NCBI RefSeq assembly: GCF_004770145.1
Contig: NZ_RQFW01000003.1
Span: 13,418-77,417, forward strand
Direction: 5' to 3'
Length of the DNA stretch: 64,000 bases
DNA from: Leptospira bourretii
GTDB lineage: Bacteria; Spirochaetota; Leptospiria; Leptospirales; Leptospiraceae
Shown: positions 16,685 to 24,799 of the stretch, one piece after another
How the letters are laid out: every line of letters starts with the position of its first letter
How positions within the stretch are numbered: the stretch's first letter is position 1
Translations under genes and position numbers: made by a program
Notes under the pieces: model-generated
Told to the model about the DNA's origin: nothing
The model's database searches: none
Seen by the model: only the letters and a program-made list of their open reading frames with translations

Positions 16685-17482
16685 ATGCAATACATCCAAT
16701 CCCCCCAAGACCCCAGGCTCGCCGACTACCAACTCCTCAAAGCAAAGGAAGACCCTTCCGATAAATTCATCGCTGACCATGAAAAAACGGCAGTCCGCCT
16801 CTTAAATTCCTCTCTTACTGTGGAATCTATATTTTGTATGCCCAAATACTGGGATAAACATAAAGATTTAATCCTATCCAGGTTGCCAGATGTGAACAGT
16901 TGTTTTATTGCCGACAAACAAGTGTTTGAAGATACGATTGGATTTTCCGTACACCAAGGGTTTATGGCTGTTGGTTTTCAAAAATGGACTGAATTGCCCG
17001 AGGCAACTGCACCAATGTTATTTGTGAACTCAATCGTCGATAGTGAAAACATTGGCTCAATTTTACGGTCCGCAGCTGCATTTGGTATCAAAACCGTTCT
17101 CTTTGACAATAAATCCGCATCACCATATCTAAGAAGAAGTGTCAGAGTGTCCATGGGATCCCTTTTTCAGATCCAATTAGTTCGCATACAAAATTCAACA
17201 GAAACACTAACTTCTCTCAAAAAATCAGGTCACACATTATTATCTCTTAGCCTTCCTAGAGAAGGGAAAGATTTATTATCAAAAACTAAATCAATCTATG
17301 AAATTGGCAAACAAACAAAATTTGTATTGGTACTAGGTAACGAGGCAGAAGGAATCGATTCTAACATTCTCAATCTTTCAGACAAATTAATTTATATTCC
17401 GATGAAAAATCAAATTGATTCTTTGAATGTATCTCATGCTTTCGCAGTTGCATTATCGCATCTAGTTGGTGAGTCCTCTTAA
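16685..17482 (+). CDS. SpoU/TrmH-family RNA 2'-O-methyltransferase
   Basis: The 265-residue protein has a substrate-binding N-terminal region (about 1-105) and the SPOUT knot domain. Its motifs are visible: SIVDSENIGSILRSAAAFGI with the motif-1 Asn and Arg, FVLVLGNEAEGIDSNI (motif 2) and IPMKNQIDSLNVSHAFAVAL (motif 3). Such enzymes use S-adenosylmethionine to methylate ribose in tRNA or rRNA; which RNA is targeted cannot be told here. The 3' end shares four bases with the convergent kinase gene. A GC-rich hairpin lies immediately upstream. Confidence 0.88.
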   Translation: MQYIQSPQDPRLADYQLLKAKEDPSDKFIADHEKTAVRLLNSSLTVESIFCMPKYWDKHKDLILSRLPDVNSCFIADKQVFEDTIGFSVHQGFMAVGFQKWTELPEATAPMLFVNSIVDSENIGSILRSAAAFGIKTVLFDNKSASPYLRRSVRVSMGSLFQIQLVRIQNSTETLTSLKKSGHTLLSLSLPREGKDLLSKTKSIYEIGKQTKFVLVLGNEAEGIDSNILNLSDKLIYIPMKNQIDSLNVSHAFAVALSHLVGESS

Positions 17483-18522
17483 TTTTCCCAATCCCAAAAA
17501 AAATCTTTGTTTGTCATCTCAGGTTCTATATCATTTTGATTTGAAACTTCAATCGACTGTTCCTCCAAATCCTTTTTAGCTGACTCCAAATCCAAAGTTT
17601 CTTTTAACCAATATTCTTCAGTACCAAAGTGAGGAAATAAAGATGGAAACGAAGGATCTTCCCACCGTTTCGCAATCCATGCTGCATAATGAATGTATCT
17701 AATGATTCGTAGTGGCTCCACCAACTGTAACCAGTGTTCATCAAACTCTGCAAACATTGTGTAACCTTGCAAAAAGTCGAATACATCCTTCTTTCGATCC
17801 GACTCACCTAACGGCAGGAGCATCCAAAAATCTTGTACAATAGGTCCCACCAAAAAATCATCAAAATCCAAAAGGCTGTATCCTTCGGATGAAACGAGTA
17901 GATTCCCTTTATGGCAATCTCCATGAATTCTTTGGAAAGGAATTTGATATTCTTTCACTAAAGATTCAAAAATTTCAAAGGACCTAAGAGCCGTTATCCG
18001 ATACCGCTCTTCCAAAGTTTTGTTTGGAATGAGCCCCTTTTCTAAAATAAAGTTTAAAGATTTTAACCCATAAGAAGGGATGTCAAGTGTGGGTCTATGA
18101 ATCGACCCAAGTTTTTTTCCAACGGCATGGACTCGACCAAGAAGTGCACCTACTCTTTCTAAGTCACCTCCGGCAATTTCTTCCACGATCCGACCCTTCC
18201 GTAGAGGCCAAATGGCAAAATAAATCCCTGACCATTCAAATAAAGTTTTACCCTCTAAAGTGATGGGAGTTAATACCGGAATTTCTTCTAAGGAAAGTTC
18301 TAATAAAAAGCGATGTTCTTCTAAAATTTCATCGTAAGTCCATTTTCCTGGTCGATAAAACTTTACTACGATTCTTCCTGCATTGGATGTTTCAATGTCG
18401 TAAACACGATTTTCTACACTATTTAAGGGATAAAATCTACCTGTCGTTTCATATCCCAATGATTCCAAAGCATTCAGTATGGAATCAGGTGTTAGTTGGT
18501 AAAAAGAATGATTAATGTTCAA
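17479..18522 (-). CDS. srkA: Stress response kinase A (SrkA/YihE/RdoA)-like protein kinase
   Basis: The 347-residue length and pattern match SrkA. The N-lobe has GYETTGRFYPLNSVENRVYD and the ATP-binding Lys in IVVKFYRPG. The catalytic loop is IHGDCHKGNLLV (about 199-210) and the metal-binding Asp is in SLLDFDDFLVGP. SrkA is an aminoglycoside-phosphotransferase-fold Ser/Thr kinase that protects cells under Cpx/oxidative stress. The C-terminal tail (about 320-347, rich in Glu and Asp) is longer and more acidic than usual. The gene is 9 bases downstream of the GGDEF regulator's stop on the same strand, so the two may be co-transcribed. Confidence 0.88.
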   Translation of the reverse strand: MNINHSFYQLTPDSILNALESLGYETTGRFYPLNSVENRVYDIETSNAGRIVVKFYRPGKWTYDEILEEHRFLLELSLEEIPVLTPITLEGKTLFEWSGIYFAIWPLRKGRIVEEIAGGDLERVGALLGRVHAVGKKLGSIHRPTLDIPSYGLKSLNFILEKGLIPNKTLEERYRITALRSFEIFESLVKEYQIPFQRIHGDCHKGNLLVSSEGYSLLDFDDFLVGPIVQDFWMLLPLGESDRKKDVFDFLQGYTMFAEFDEHWLQLVEPLRIIRYIHYAAWIAKRWEDPSFPSLFPHFGTEEYWLKETLDLESAKKDLEEQSIEVSNQNDIEPEMTNKDFFWDWEN

Positions 18523-18531
18523 TTTGATAAT

Positions 18532-19428
18532 TTAATTGATGATTCTGTTCCGACCTGAGGACTTTGCTTCATATAATAATTTATCAGCTGTTCTAAGAAT
18601 TTCGATTGGATTTTCGACTTCAGAAATATCTCCGCCAGCAACACCTCCACTGAAAGAAACTTTAAATTTCTGACCTGCCTCTGATTCCAACTCAATGTTA
18701 GAGACTTTTTCTCTTATCTTATCCAAAACACGTGTGGCATCCGGTACACCAGTTTCAGGAAAAACGATGACAAACTCTTCCCCACCAAATCTAGAAATAA
18801 TATCTGACTTTCGCAAACAAGACTTCAGTTCTGAAGCGATTTTTTTTAGAACAATATCTCCAGTCTCATGGCCATAAGTATCATTTACCTTTTTAAAAAA
18901 ATCAATATCAATCATAGCCAATGATAAGTTATGTTTATGTCTTTTACATCGTTGAAACTCTTGCTCTATCCTTTCTTCCATATAACGTCGGTTATATAAA
19001 CCAGTCATTACATCGCGGATTGCAGTTTCTCTGAGTTGATCATGTAAAGATTTCATCCGAAGAGCACTAAAGATCCTAGCCAAAAGCTCAATCTCTTTTG
19101 CAGGTTTTGTGATATAATCGGTAGCACCTGCTTCAATGGCAAGTTTTAGGTTTTCAGGTTCTGTATGGCCTGTGACCATAATGATAGGAAGCCAACCCAC
19201 TGGAGAAGAAGAGAAAATCTCAGAAATCAACTCAATACCGGAACCGTCCGGTAATTCCCAATCCAAAAGAACCACATCAATTTGATCCTGACTAATGATC
19301 GCTCTGGCATCAGAAAGAGAGACCGCTTCAATAGGAACATAACCATGGTTAGAAATCCATCGATTGAGAAGTTTTCGCTGTAATTCCGAATCTTCTATGA
19401 TGAGAATTTTTTTTCCTTCTTTCTCCAT
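18532..19428 (-). CDS. Response regulator diguanylate cyclase (REC-GGDEF)
   Basis: The 298-residue protein has an N-terminal receiver (about 8-125) with the acidic pair in ILIIEDSE, the phospho-acceptor Asp in VDVVLLDWELPDGSG and the Lys in YITKPAKE. The GGDEF domain (about 135-295) has DVMTGLYNRRYME, the active-site variant GGEEF (about 215) and an intact inhibitory RxxD site (RKSD) five residues before it. It should therefore make cyclic di-GMP when phosphorylated and be feedback-inhibited by product. It follows the two lipoprotein genes and precedes srkA on the minus strand. Confidence 0.94.
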   Translation of the reverse strand: MEKEGKKILIIEDSELQRKLLNRWISNHGYVPIEAVSLSDARAIISQDQIDVVLLDWELPDGSGIELISEIFSSSPVGWLPIIMVTGHTEPENLKLAIEAGATDYITKPAKEIELLARIFSALRMKSLHDQLRETAIRDVMTGLYNRRYMEERIEQEFQRCKRHKHNLSLAMIDIDFFKKVNDTYGHETGDIVLKKIASELKSCLRKSDIISRFGGEEFVIVFPETGVPDATRVLDKIREKVSNIELESEAGQKFKVSFSGGVAGGDISEVENPIEILRTADKLLYEAKSSGRNRIIN

Positions 19429-19440
19429 ATTCCTAGGGTT

Positions 19441-21234
19441 TTATTTTTTCTTTTTTTTACCTAGTATTTTTTCAACTTCACCCTCTTCTAAAGGAACTTT
19501 TACTACAGTTCCTCCTTCTTTTCGGATTTGGTCCATATCAACAACGGCTCCAGTTAGTAATCCTGCGGCTTTTTTCGAGCCATCCTTCACACCATAGACC
19601 ACCCACTTCCCACCTTCAAGGGATAACACTAAATACGTACAATCCGCAACTGCCAACACAGAATGTGCGGACATATGCGAAACAAATTCATAACTGAGTA
19701 CAACTCCTGAACCAATCACGATGCCGCTGGGAACACCAACTGCTTTTGTTAACTGGTAGACTCCATAAGTTGTCCCGGTTCCAAAAGCTGCCGTGGTGCC
19801 TACTACTCCTACAGTTCCCGCCGCAACTTTCGTGGAGGTATAAGTCACTGCTTGTGCCGTTGCCGAAGCGCCTGTAAAGGTTGCCCCTGTAACAGTACCG
19901 GAAACAGCAAGTCCACCACCAAGAACTGTCTGTGCTGTTGTGACTCCCACAAGACTCATGGGCGCTAAAATATATTTCCCTGATGATTCTGTCACAACGG
20001 CAGCTGTTTTAACAGAATAAGCAGATGTTTTTCTCGCTACGGCAGAAGTGACTTTTGCACCTTTCTCCATAGATTGAACCGATTCTTTCAAAACGACTTC
20101 CGTACTATTCAACAAAGCACCTAACGCAAGCTCTACACTTGGTGCAGTGATATAAACAACACCTTTCCCTGCCAAAGTAAATGTTTCTACCAAACAATAG
20201 AGACTTGAACCTGCGGCAGTTGTAATGTATGCAGATGGATAAATGATTCCATTCCAAGTAACATACCCAACAGAGAGAATTGTTATTTTCCCAATTGGTT
20301 TGATAACACTGTCATAAAACAAAGCTTTCACTGTTCGTGAAAAAAACTTAAGAAGGGCCAAAGGAACACCTTCACCATCCGCAATCGATTCAATATCTGC
20401 CTTGGCTCGACCAAATTCTTGCGAAGTATCCTTTCCATAAGAAAAAAAAGTTTCTTTCCAAGTCCCAAAAATTTTATCCGATACGGAAGACCGATGATCG
20501 TCAATTTCAGCAAATCTTCGTTTCCAAGTTCCTGATTTAAACTCCTCATACGATTCATTGTACGAAGATTTCAGCGCATCATCTAAATCCACATAGCCAT
20601 ACACAGTGGATTCATATGTCTTCTGGAATTTTTCTTTGTATTCATTGAACCTTTTTTTAGTTGAAGGAGAATTGTCTTTTTCTTCTTTCTGATTCAATTG
20701 CATATTCGCCCAATCATCCCATTCTTTCCGGGTGGCGATTGAGTTTTTAATCACCGCTTGATGAGATTCAATGCCTCGCTCCCAAGAAGTACCAATCAAC
20801 CCATAAGATTCAGCCACAGAACTATACATAACAAATAACCCAGGTTTGGTGGCGTTCTCATTCAAATACTGAATGGCAGCTTCTCCACCTTCGTTCAACT
20901 TACCCGCGGCTGACCAACTCATTTTGGTTCCATCTTTGACAATAACAACAGACTCTCGTGCTTTCAAAACCGACTTTGAAAATTCTTCTCCTGCGAACCC
21001 AAGCCTTTGGTCCATAACATAGATTGTAGATTCATGAAAAGGAGGAATGAACTTGATACTTGTTCCTTTTACTGGAAGTGCCCCTTGGTAATAAAGAGAC
21101 TTATGCCCCTCGAGTGCTAACTTTTTTGTATTCTTTAGTGGATCTTCAGTCTTTTTATCAGAACCCGAACAATGTAAGAGTAAAATAAGTATAGTGAAAG
21201 CTAAAAAAATAAATTGGTATGGTTTTGATTTCAT
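19441..21234 (-). CDS. Lipoprotein of unknown function (paralogue of the upstream gene)
   Basis: The 597-residue product has a signal peptide and lipobox Cys (TILILLLHCSGSD). The N-terminal half is charged and helical, with a repeated DDW/YxxxW character. From about residue 300 the sequence is strikingly rich in Gly, Ala, Thr, Val and Ser, with several weakly hydrophobic stretches (TTAQTVLGGGLAVSGTVTGA, VGVVGTTAAFGTGTTYGVYQ). It ends in a Lys-rich tail (EKILGKKKKK). The same two-part layout occurs in the gene upstream, which it overlaps by four bases (ATGA), so they form a paralogous pair in one operon. No known domain was recognised; an outer-membrane-associated or membrane-inserting role is a guess. 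Confidence 0.65.
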   Translation of the reverse strand: MKSKPYQFIFLAFTILILLLHCSGSDKKTEDPLKNTKKLALEGHKSLYYQGALPVKGTSIKFIPPFHESTIYVMDQRLGFAGEEFSKSVLKARESVVIVKDGTKMSWSAAGKLNEGGEAAIQYLNENATKPGLFVMYSSVAESYGLIGTSWERGIESHQAVIKNSIATRKEWDDWANMQLNQKEEKDNSPSTKKRFNEYKEKFQKTYESTVYGYVDLDDALKSSYNESYEEFKSGTWKRRFAEIDDHRSSVSDKIFGTWKETFFSYGKDTSQEFGRAKADIESIADGEGVPLALLKFFSRTVKALFYDSVIKPIGKITILSVGYVTWNGIIYPSAYITTAAGSSLYCLVETFTLAGKGVVYITAPSVELALGALLNSTEVVLKESVQSMEKGAKVTSAVARKTSAYSVKTAAVVTESSGKYILAPMSLVGVTTAQTVLGGGLAVSGTVTGATFTGASATAQAVTYTSTKVAAGTVGVVGTTAAFGTGTTYGVYQLTKAVGVPSGIVIGSGVVLSYEFVSHMSAHSVLAVADCTYLVLSLEGGKWVVYGVKDGSKKAAGLLTGAVVDMDQIRKEGGTVVKVPLEEGEVEKILGKKKKK

Positions 21235-22709
21235 TTTTCTTCAGACACCTTTGTTTTTGCGCGTTTTTTTTGTTCTTCGATCTCGGCATCCAAAACTTTT
21301 TTTATGATCTTTGGATCATCCGTTAATATCTTCACTTTCCCTGCTTTTTTTGCTTCTTCTAAATCAATCACCGATCCAGTGGGTGCATCATCAAAAGGGG
21401 AATAATTTCCTTTTACCGTAGCGATCACAACACGAGGGCCATCATAAAAAATTAAAATTGGCCCATCCACAGCAGTAAGCAGCAATTGGGATGGTAAAAC
21501 GGTCATCGCTGCATATCCTAATACCATCCCAGAACTCATTGCATACATACCTGCCTCAGCTGTACCTTTTGACAAATCGTATAACATTCCTGTAGCGAAG
21601 GCTGTTGTATCAATGGTTGCACCACCCGCAACACCGATGGCTCCTCCAGTCGTTGTGGCAGCAACAGAAGTCACTTGGTTAAAAGCAGCAAGCGTTGTTC
21701 CACCTGCATAAGTCGGAATTGTAGAAGATGCGGAGAGGATCCCGATAGAACTAAAAAGACCTGCTTCCAAGGTCGGTGAAAGCACCCGATAACCCGTTTG
21801 CGTTGAATAATAAAGTACGACTCCCGTTGAAATCAAAGCATTGGATGAAAAATTCATGGTTTGCGAAAGGGGAACATACACTCCATTGACAACAAGAATC
21901 TCTCCCGTATTTTTACCAGTTTTCGCAATAGGTGCGATCATTACTTCTTTTAGTGCCACTGAATATCCTTGGAAAATATCTACGAGAGCTAAAAGGGCAT
22001 TCCCTCGCTCACCTGATGCTTCATAATTTTTTGTAAACTCATCAGATGCTTTTGAAAAAGAATCACTCCATGCGGAAATGATATTTTTAGAATTTTGATT
22101 CAGAGTGGCACTAAACAGGTCGTTCAATTTCTTTGAGGAAGAATCTCGTTTCAAACCAAGTTCATCTAAAGTCGAATTCAATCGTCTGAAATCTGCCTCA
22201 GCCCTAGGAACCAAATAAATATAACCGAGAACAAATCTCGATCCGGCTTCTTTAAAACTATCTTTCGAAGTTTTCCATTCTGTTTTACTCAGTTGCCAAG
22301 CTGCATCGTAAATATCTCCTGTTCTACTAGACGAATCAGTCATACCAGCATTCACCCAAGAAGAGACTGATGCCATTGTGTCCCCTAATTCTCCAGGATA
22401 ATCAGAGCTTCTTTTTTTCATATGGACAAGGACCATGGCTTTGGCAACGCGAGCGCTAATCCCTCCGTTCTCATAAACCAAATCCATACTCTTTTTCCCC
22501 GAAGGAATGACAGCCCATCCATTTTCCAATAGATTCTTTCTAGAACCATAAGAATTGGCAGTTAAGGGAGCGATCTTTTTGAATGTTTGAGGTTTGTTAT
22601 TAGTGATCACTGACTCACCGAAAACTTTATCTGTTTTGGGGGAACCAGAACATTGCAAGAATAAGGTGACAACTAACAAAAAGTAATATTTGGTAGAAAC
22701 GGATTTCAT
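21231..22709 (-). CDS. Lipoprotein of unknown function (first of a paralogous pair)
   Basis: From the ATG at 22709 the 492-residue product has a conventional lipoprotein signal (YYFLLVVTLFLQCSGS). A TTG at 22748 would add 13 residues and is less likely. Layout parallels the downstream gene: a charged helical half (NSKNIISAWSDSFSKASDEF), a strand-like segment around VNGVYVPLSQTMNFSS, then a Gly/Ala/Thr-rich half (TSVAATTTGGAIGVAGGATI) and a short final domain (GPRVVIATVKGNYSPFDDAP) followed by a Lys/Glu-rich tail. The matching final segment in the partner is GGKWVVYGVKDGS, and both continue with a G-x-VVDMD/VIDLEEA motif. Function unknown. Confidence 0.65.
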   Translation of the reverse strand: MKSVSTKYYFLLVVTLFLQCSGSPKTDKVFGESVITNNKPQTFKKIAPLTANSYGSRKNLLENGWAVIPSGKKSMDLVYENGGISARVAKAMVLVHMKKRSSDYPGELGDTMASVSSWVNAGMTDSSSRTGDIYDAAWQLSKTEWKTSKDSFKEAGSRFVLGYIYLVPRAEADFRRLNSTLDELGLKRDSSSKKLNDLFSATLNQNSKNIISAWSDSFSKASDEFTKNYEASGERGNALLALVDIFQGYSVALKEVMIAPIAKTGKNTGEILVVNGVYVPLSQTMNFSSNALISTGVVLYYSTQTGYRVLSPTLEAGLFSSIGILSASSTIPTYAGGTTLAAFNQVTSVAATTTGGAIGVAGGATIDTTAFATGMLYDLSKGTAEAGMYAMSSGMVLGYAAMTVLPSQLLLTAVDGPILIFYDGPRVVIATVKGNYSPFDDAPTGSVIDLEEAKKAGKVKILTDDPKIIKKVLDAEIEEQKKRAKTKVSEEK

Positions 22710-22851
22710 AAGATGAGGGAATTCTATAGAGAGGTTTGAATTATGCAATAGAAAAAAACTTTCCTCTTGCTAAATCCATGTTTAGTGAGACAAAATTGCC
22801 ACAATAGATTATTTACGTGACCCCATAGATTCAATTATTATCATTACTCCT

Positions 22852-24426
22852 ATGAAGAAATTGAACATATATCTTGCACTCATTGCCTTGGTATTGTGTG
22901 TCATCATCATCATCCGAAAAAATGATTTAACTCTAAATAAAATTGCCACATTAATGGCGATATCAACCCCAACAGAAGTATTCGACTTTCAAGCCGTTGA
23001 TTCAATCGCAAAACAAAAATTAAAGTCCAAATTCACACCTACTCCCGAATTTAAAATCCCGGGTTTAGATGGAATTAGTTATGAAGATTATAGACAAATT
23101 GAATACAAACCCGATGTAGCCATTTGGAAAAATCTTGCTCTCCCATACCAACTGCACTTTTTTCATCCAGGCCATATCTATAGCAATGGAATTCAAATAT
23201 ATGAAGTGATTAACGAAAAACCAAAAGAAATTCCCTACGACGCCTCTCGGTTTAATTTTGGTGACTTACCTCTTGCAGATGATTTTGCAGAGTTGACTAA
23301 AAAACTTCATTATACCGGTTTTCGTGTTCATTACCCAATCAATCAAAAAGAAGTTTTGGAAGAGTTTTTAGTTTTCCAGGGAGCATCCTACTTCCGAGCA
23401 ATTTCCAAAGGCCAAGTATACGGACTATCGGGAAGAGGACTAACCATCAACACTGGACCCAAAGATAAAGAGGAATTTCCCATCTTTGAAAGTTTTTATA
23501 TCAAACGACCGAACAAAACAGACACAACCATTACCATCTATGCGATTATGAATAGCGAATCCGTGGTAGGATCCTATGAATTTATAGTCAATCCTGGTGA
23601 AACGACTACCATTGATGTGCATGCAAAAATTTATCTTCGCAAAAAAATCAAACGCCTAGGTTTTGCACCGATCACGTCAATGTATTTGTATGGCGAAGCA
23701 GACAATCCCATTTTAGGGAACATCCACCCAGAAGTACATGACTCCGATGGGCTTTTGACTCAAAACAAAATGGGTGAATGGGAATGGAGGCCTCTGATCA
23801 ATCCCAAAAAAACTCAACTAACAAGAATTCCACTAGATTCACCTTTAGGTTATGGACTCATTCAGAGAGATCGAAAATTCAAAAGTTACCAAGACGAAAA
23901 ACTCAAATACCATTTAAGGCCTAGTGTTTGGGTGGAACCAAAAGGAGACTGGGGCAAAGGCAGTTTGTATTTATTGGAATTCACGACAAATTTAGATTCC
24001 GATGACAACGTCACTACCTTCTGGGAACCTGCTGTCCCGCCCAATTTAAATGAAGGATATGAATTTCGATACACACTTCATTATACGGAAAGATCACCCA
24101 AACAACATACCTTGGGAAAAGCATCCGCATTTTATAGAGGAGTTGACCCACTCTTTCCAAAAGAAAAAGTTTTTACCCTGTATTTCACTGGAGATTATCT
24201 AAAAGCTCTCGATCGAAAAACCGAACTTGAAGTTATCATAAAGAATAATAAAATCACTTCCGATTCTATTCGTTATAAAATAGAAAAAATTTCGGAACTA
24301 GACCAATGGCGTCTCCAAATCTGGTATCCTGCAACTACCGAAGAGTCCGATTGGACCGTTTTTCTCAAAAATCAAAATCAAAGAATTACCGAAACTTGGA
24401 TGTATCGAGATGGACTTTCCAAATAA
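22852..24426 (+). CDS. opgG: OpgG/OpgD-type periplasmic glucan biosynthesis protein
   Basis: The 524-residue protein has an N-terminal membrane/signal segment (about 4-22) and the OpgG pattern: SYEDYRQIEYKPDVAIWKN, YQLHFFHPGHIYSNGIQIYE, FLVFQGASYFRAISKGQVYG, LSGRGLTINTG, and the late WVEPKGDWGKGSLYLLEF. OpgG acts in the periplasm on the beta-glucan backbone of osmoregulated periplasmic glucans, probably in branching or release. Length matches the family (about 510). It is followed by a small membrane protein and opgH in overlapping order, so this is a complete opg operon. I call it opgG rather than opgD from the neighbouring opgH. Confidence 0.9.
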   Translation: MKKLNIYLALIALVLCVIIIIRKNDLTLNKIATLMAISTPTEVFDFQAVDSIAKQKLKSKFTPTPEFKIPGLDGISYEDYRQIEYKPDVAIWKNLALPYQLHFFHPGHIYSNGIQIYEVINEKPKEIPYDASRFNFGDLPLADDFAELTKKLHYTGFRVHYPINQKEVLEEFLVFQGASYFRAISKGQVYGLSGRGLTINTGPKDKEEFPIFESFYIKRPNKTDTTITIYAIMNSESVVGSYEFIVNPGETTTIDVHAKIYLRKKIKRLGFAPITSMYLYGEADNPILGNIHPEVHDSDGLLTQNKMGEWEWRPLINPKKTQLTRIPLDSPLGYGLIQRDRKFKSYQDEKLKYHLRPSVWVEPKGDWGKGSLYLLEFTTNLDSDDNVTTFWEPAVPPNLNEGYEFRYTLHYTERSPKQHTLGKASAFYRGVDPLFPKEKVFTLYFTGDYLKALDRKTELEVIIKNNKITSDSIRYKIEKISELDQWRLQIWYPATTEESDWTVFLKNQNQRITETWMYRDGLSK

Positions 24427-24799
24427 CAAAGATTATTTGAACGAATTTAGTGAGAGGACTCGCACCTATTTAATTCTTTGTGGGACCAAAAATGAATTCG
24501 AAATTGTAGAAATTCTGAATGATTTTTTCAAATCAAATCACCTAAGTTTTTCTTTCCCATCAGATTGGGTGCTCTGGCAAAATTATTTAACCACCCACAA
24601 AATCCAAGAGGTTCAAAAAATCCCAATTGCTGATCGGTCTTGGCAATTTGGATCCATGATCCCAAATTCTTCCGACTGGAAACGAGATACAAACAAAACA
24701 AAACAATCCATAGTTGGATCTTTAAAACCATTATTCATTATCGCATCCATCTTCCTATGGAGCCTTCTTTACTATATCATCATATTCAGGTTATTATGA
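24410..24799 (+). CDS. Small C-tail-anchored protein between opgG and opgH
   Basis: The 129-residue protein overlaps the 3' end of opgG by 17 bases and the opgH start by four (ATGA), so all three are translationally coupled. It has a soluble part (about 1-100) and one TM helix at the C-terminus (LFIIASIFLWSLLYYIIIF). I recognise no family; the position suggests it helps assemble or regulate the glucan synthase. It is not a usual part of enterobacterial opgGH. Confidence 0.65.
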   Translation: MDFPNNKDYLNEFSERTRTYLILCGTKNEFEIVEILNDFFKSNHLSFSFPSDWVLWQNYLTTHKIQEVQKIPIADRSWQFGSMIPNSSDWKRDTNKTKQSIVGSLKPLFIIASIFLWSLLYYIIIFRLL

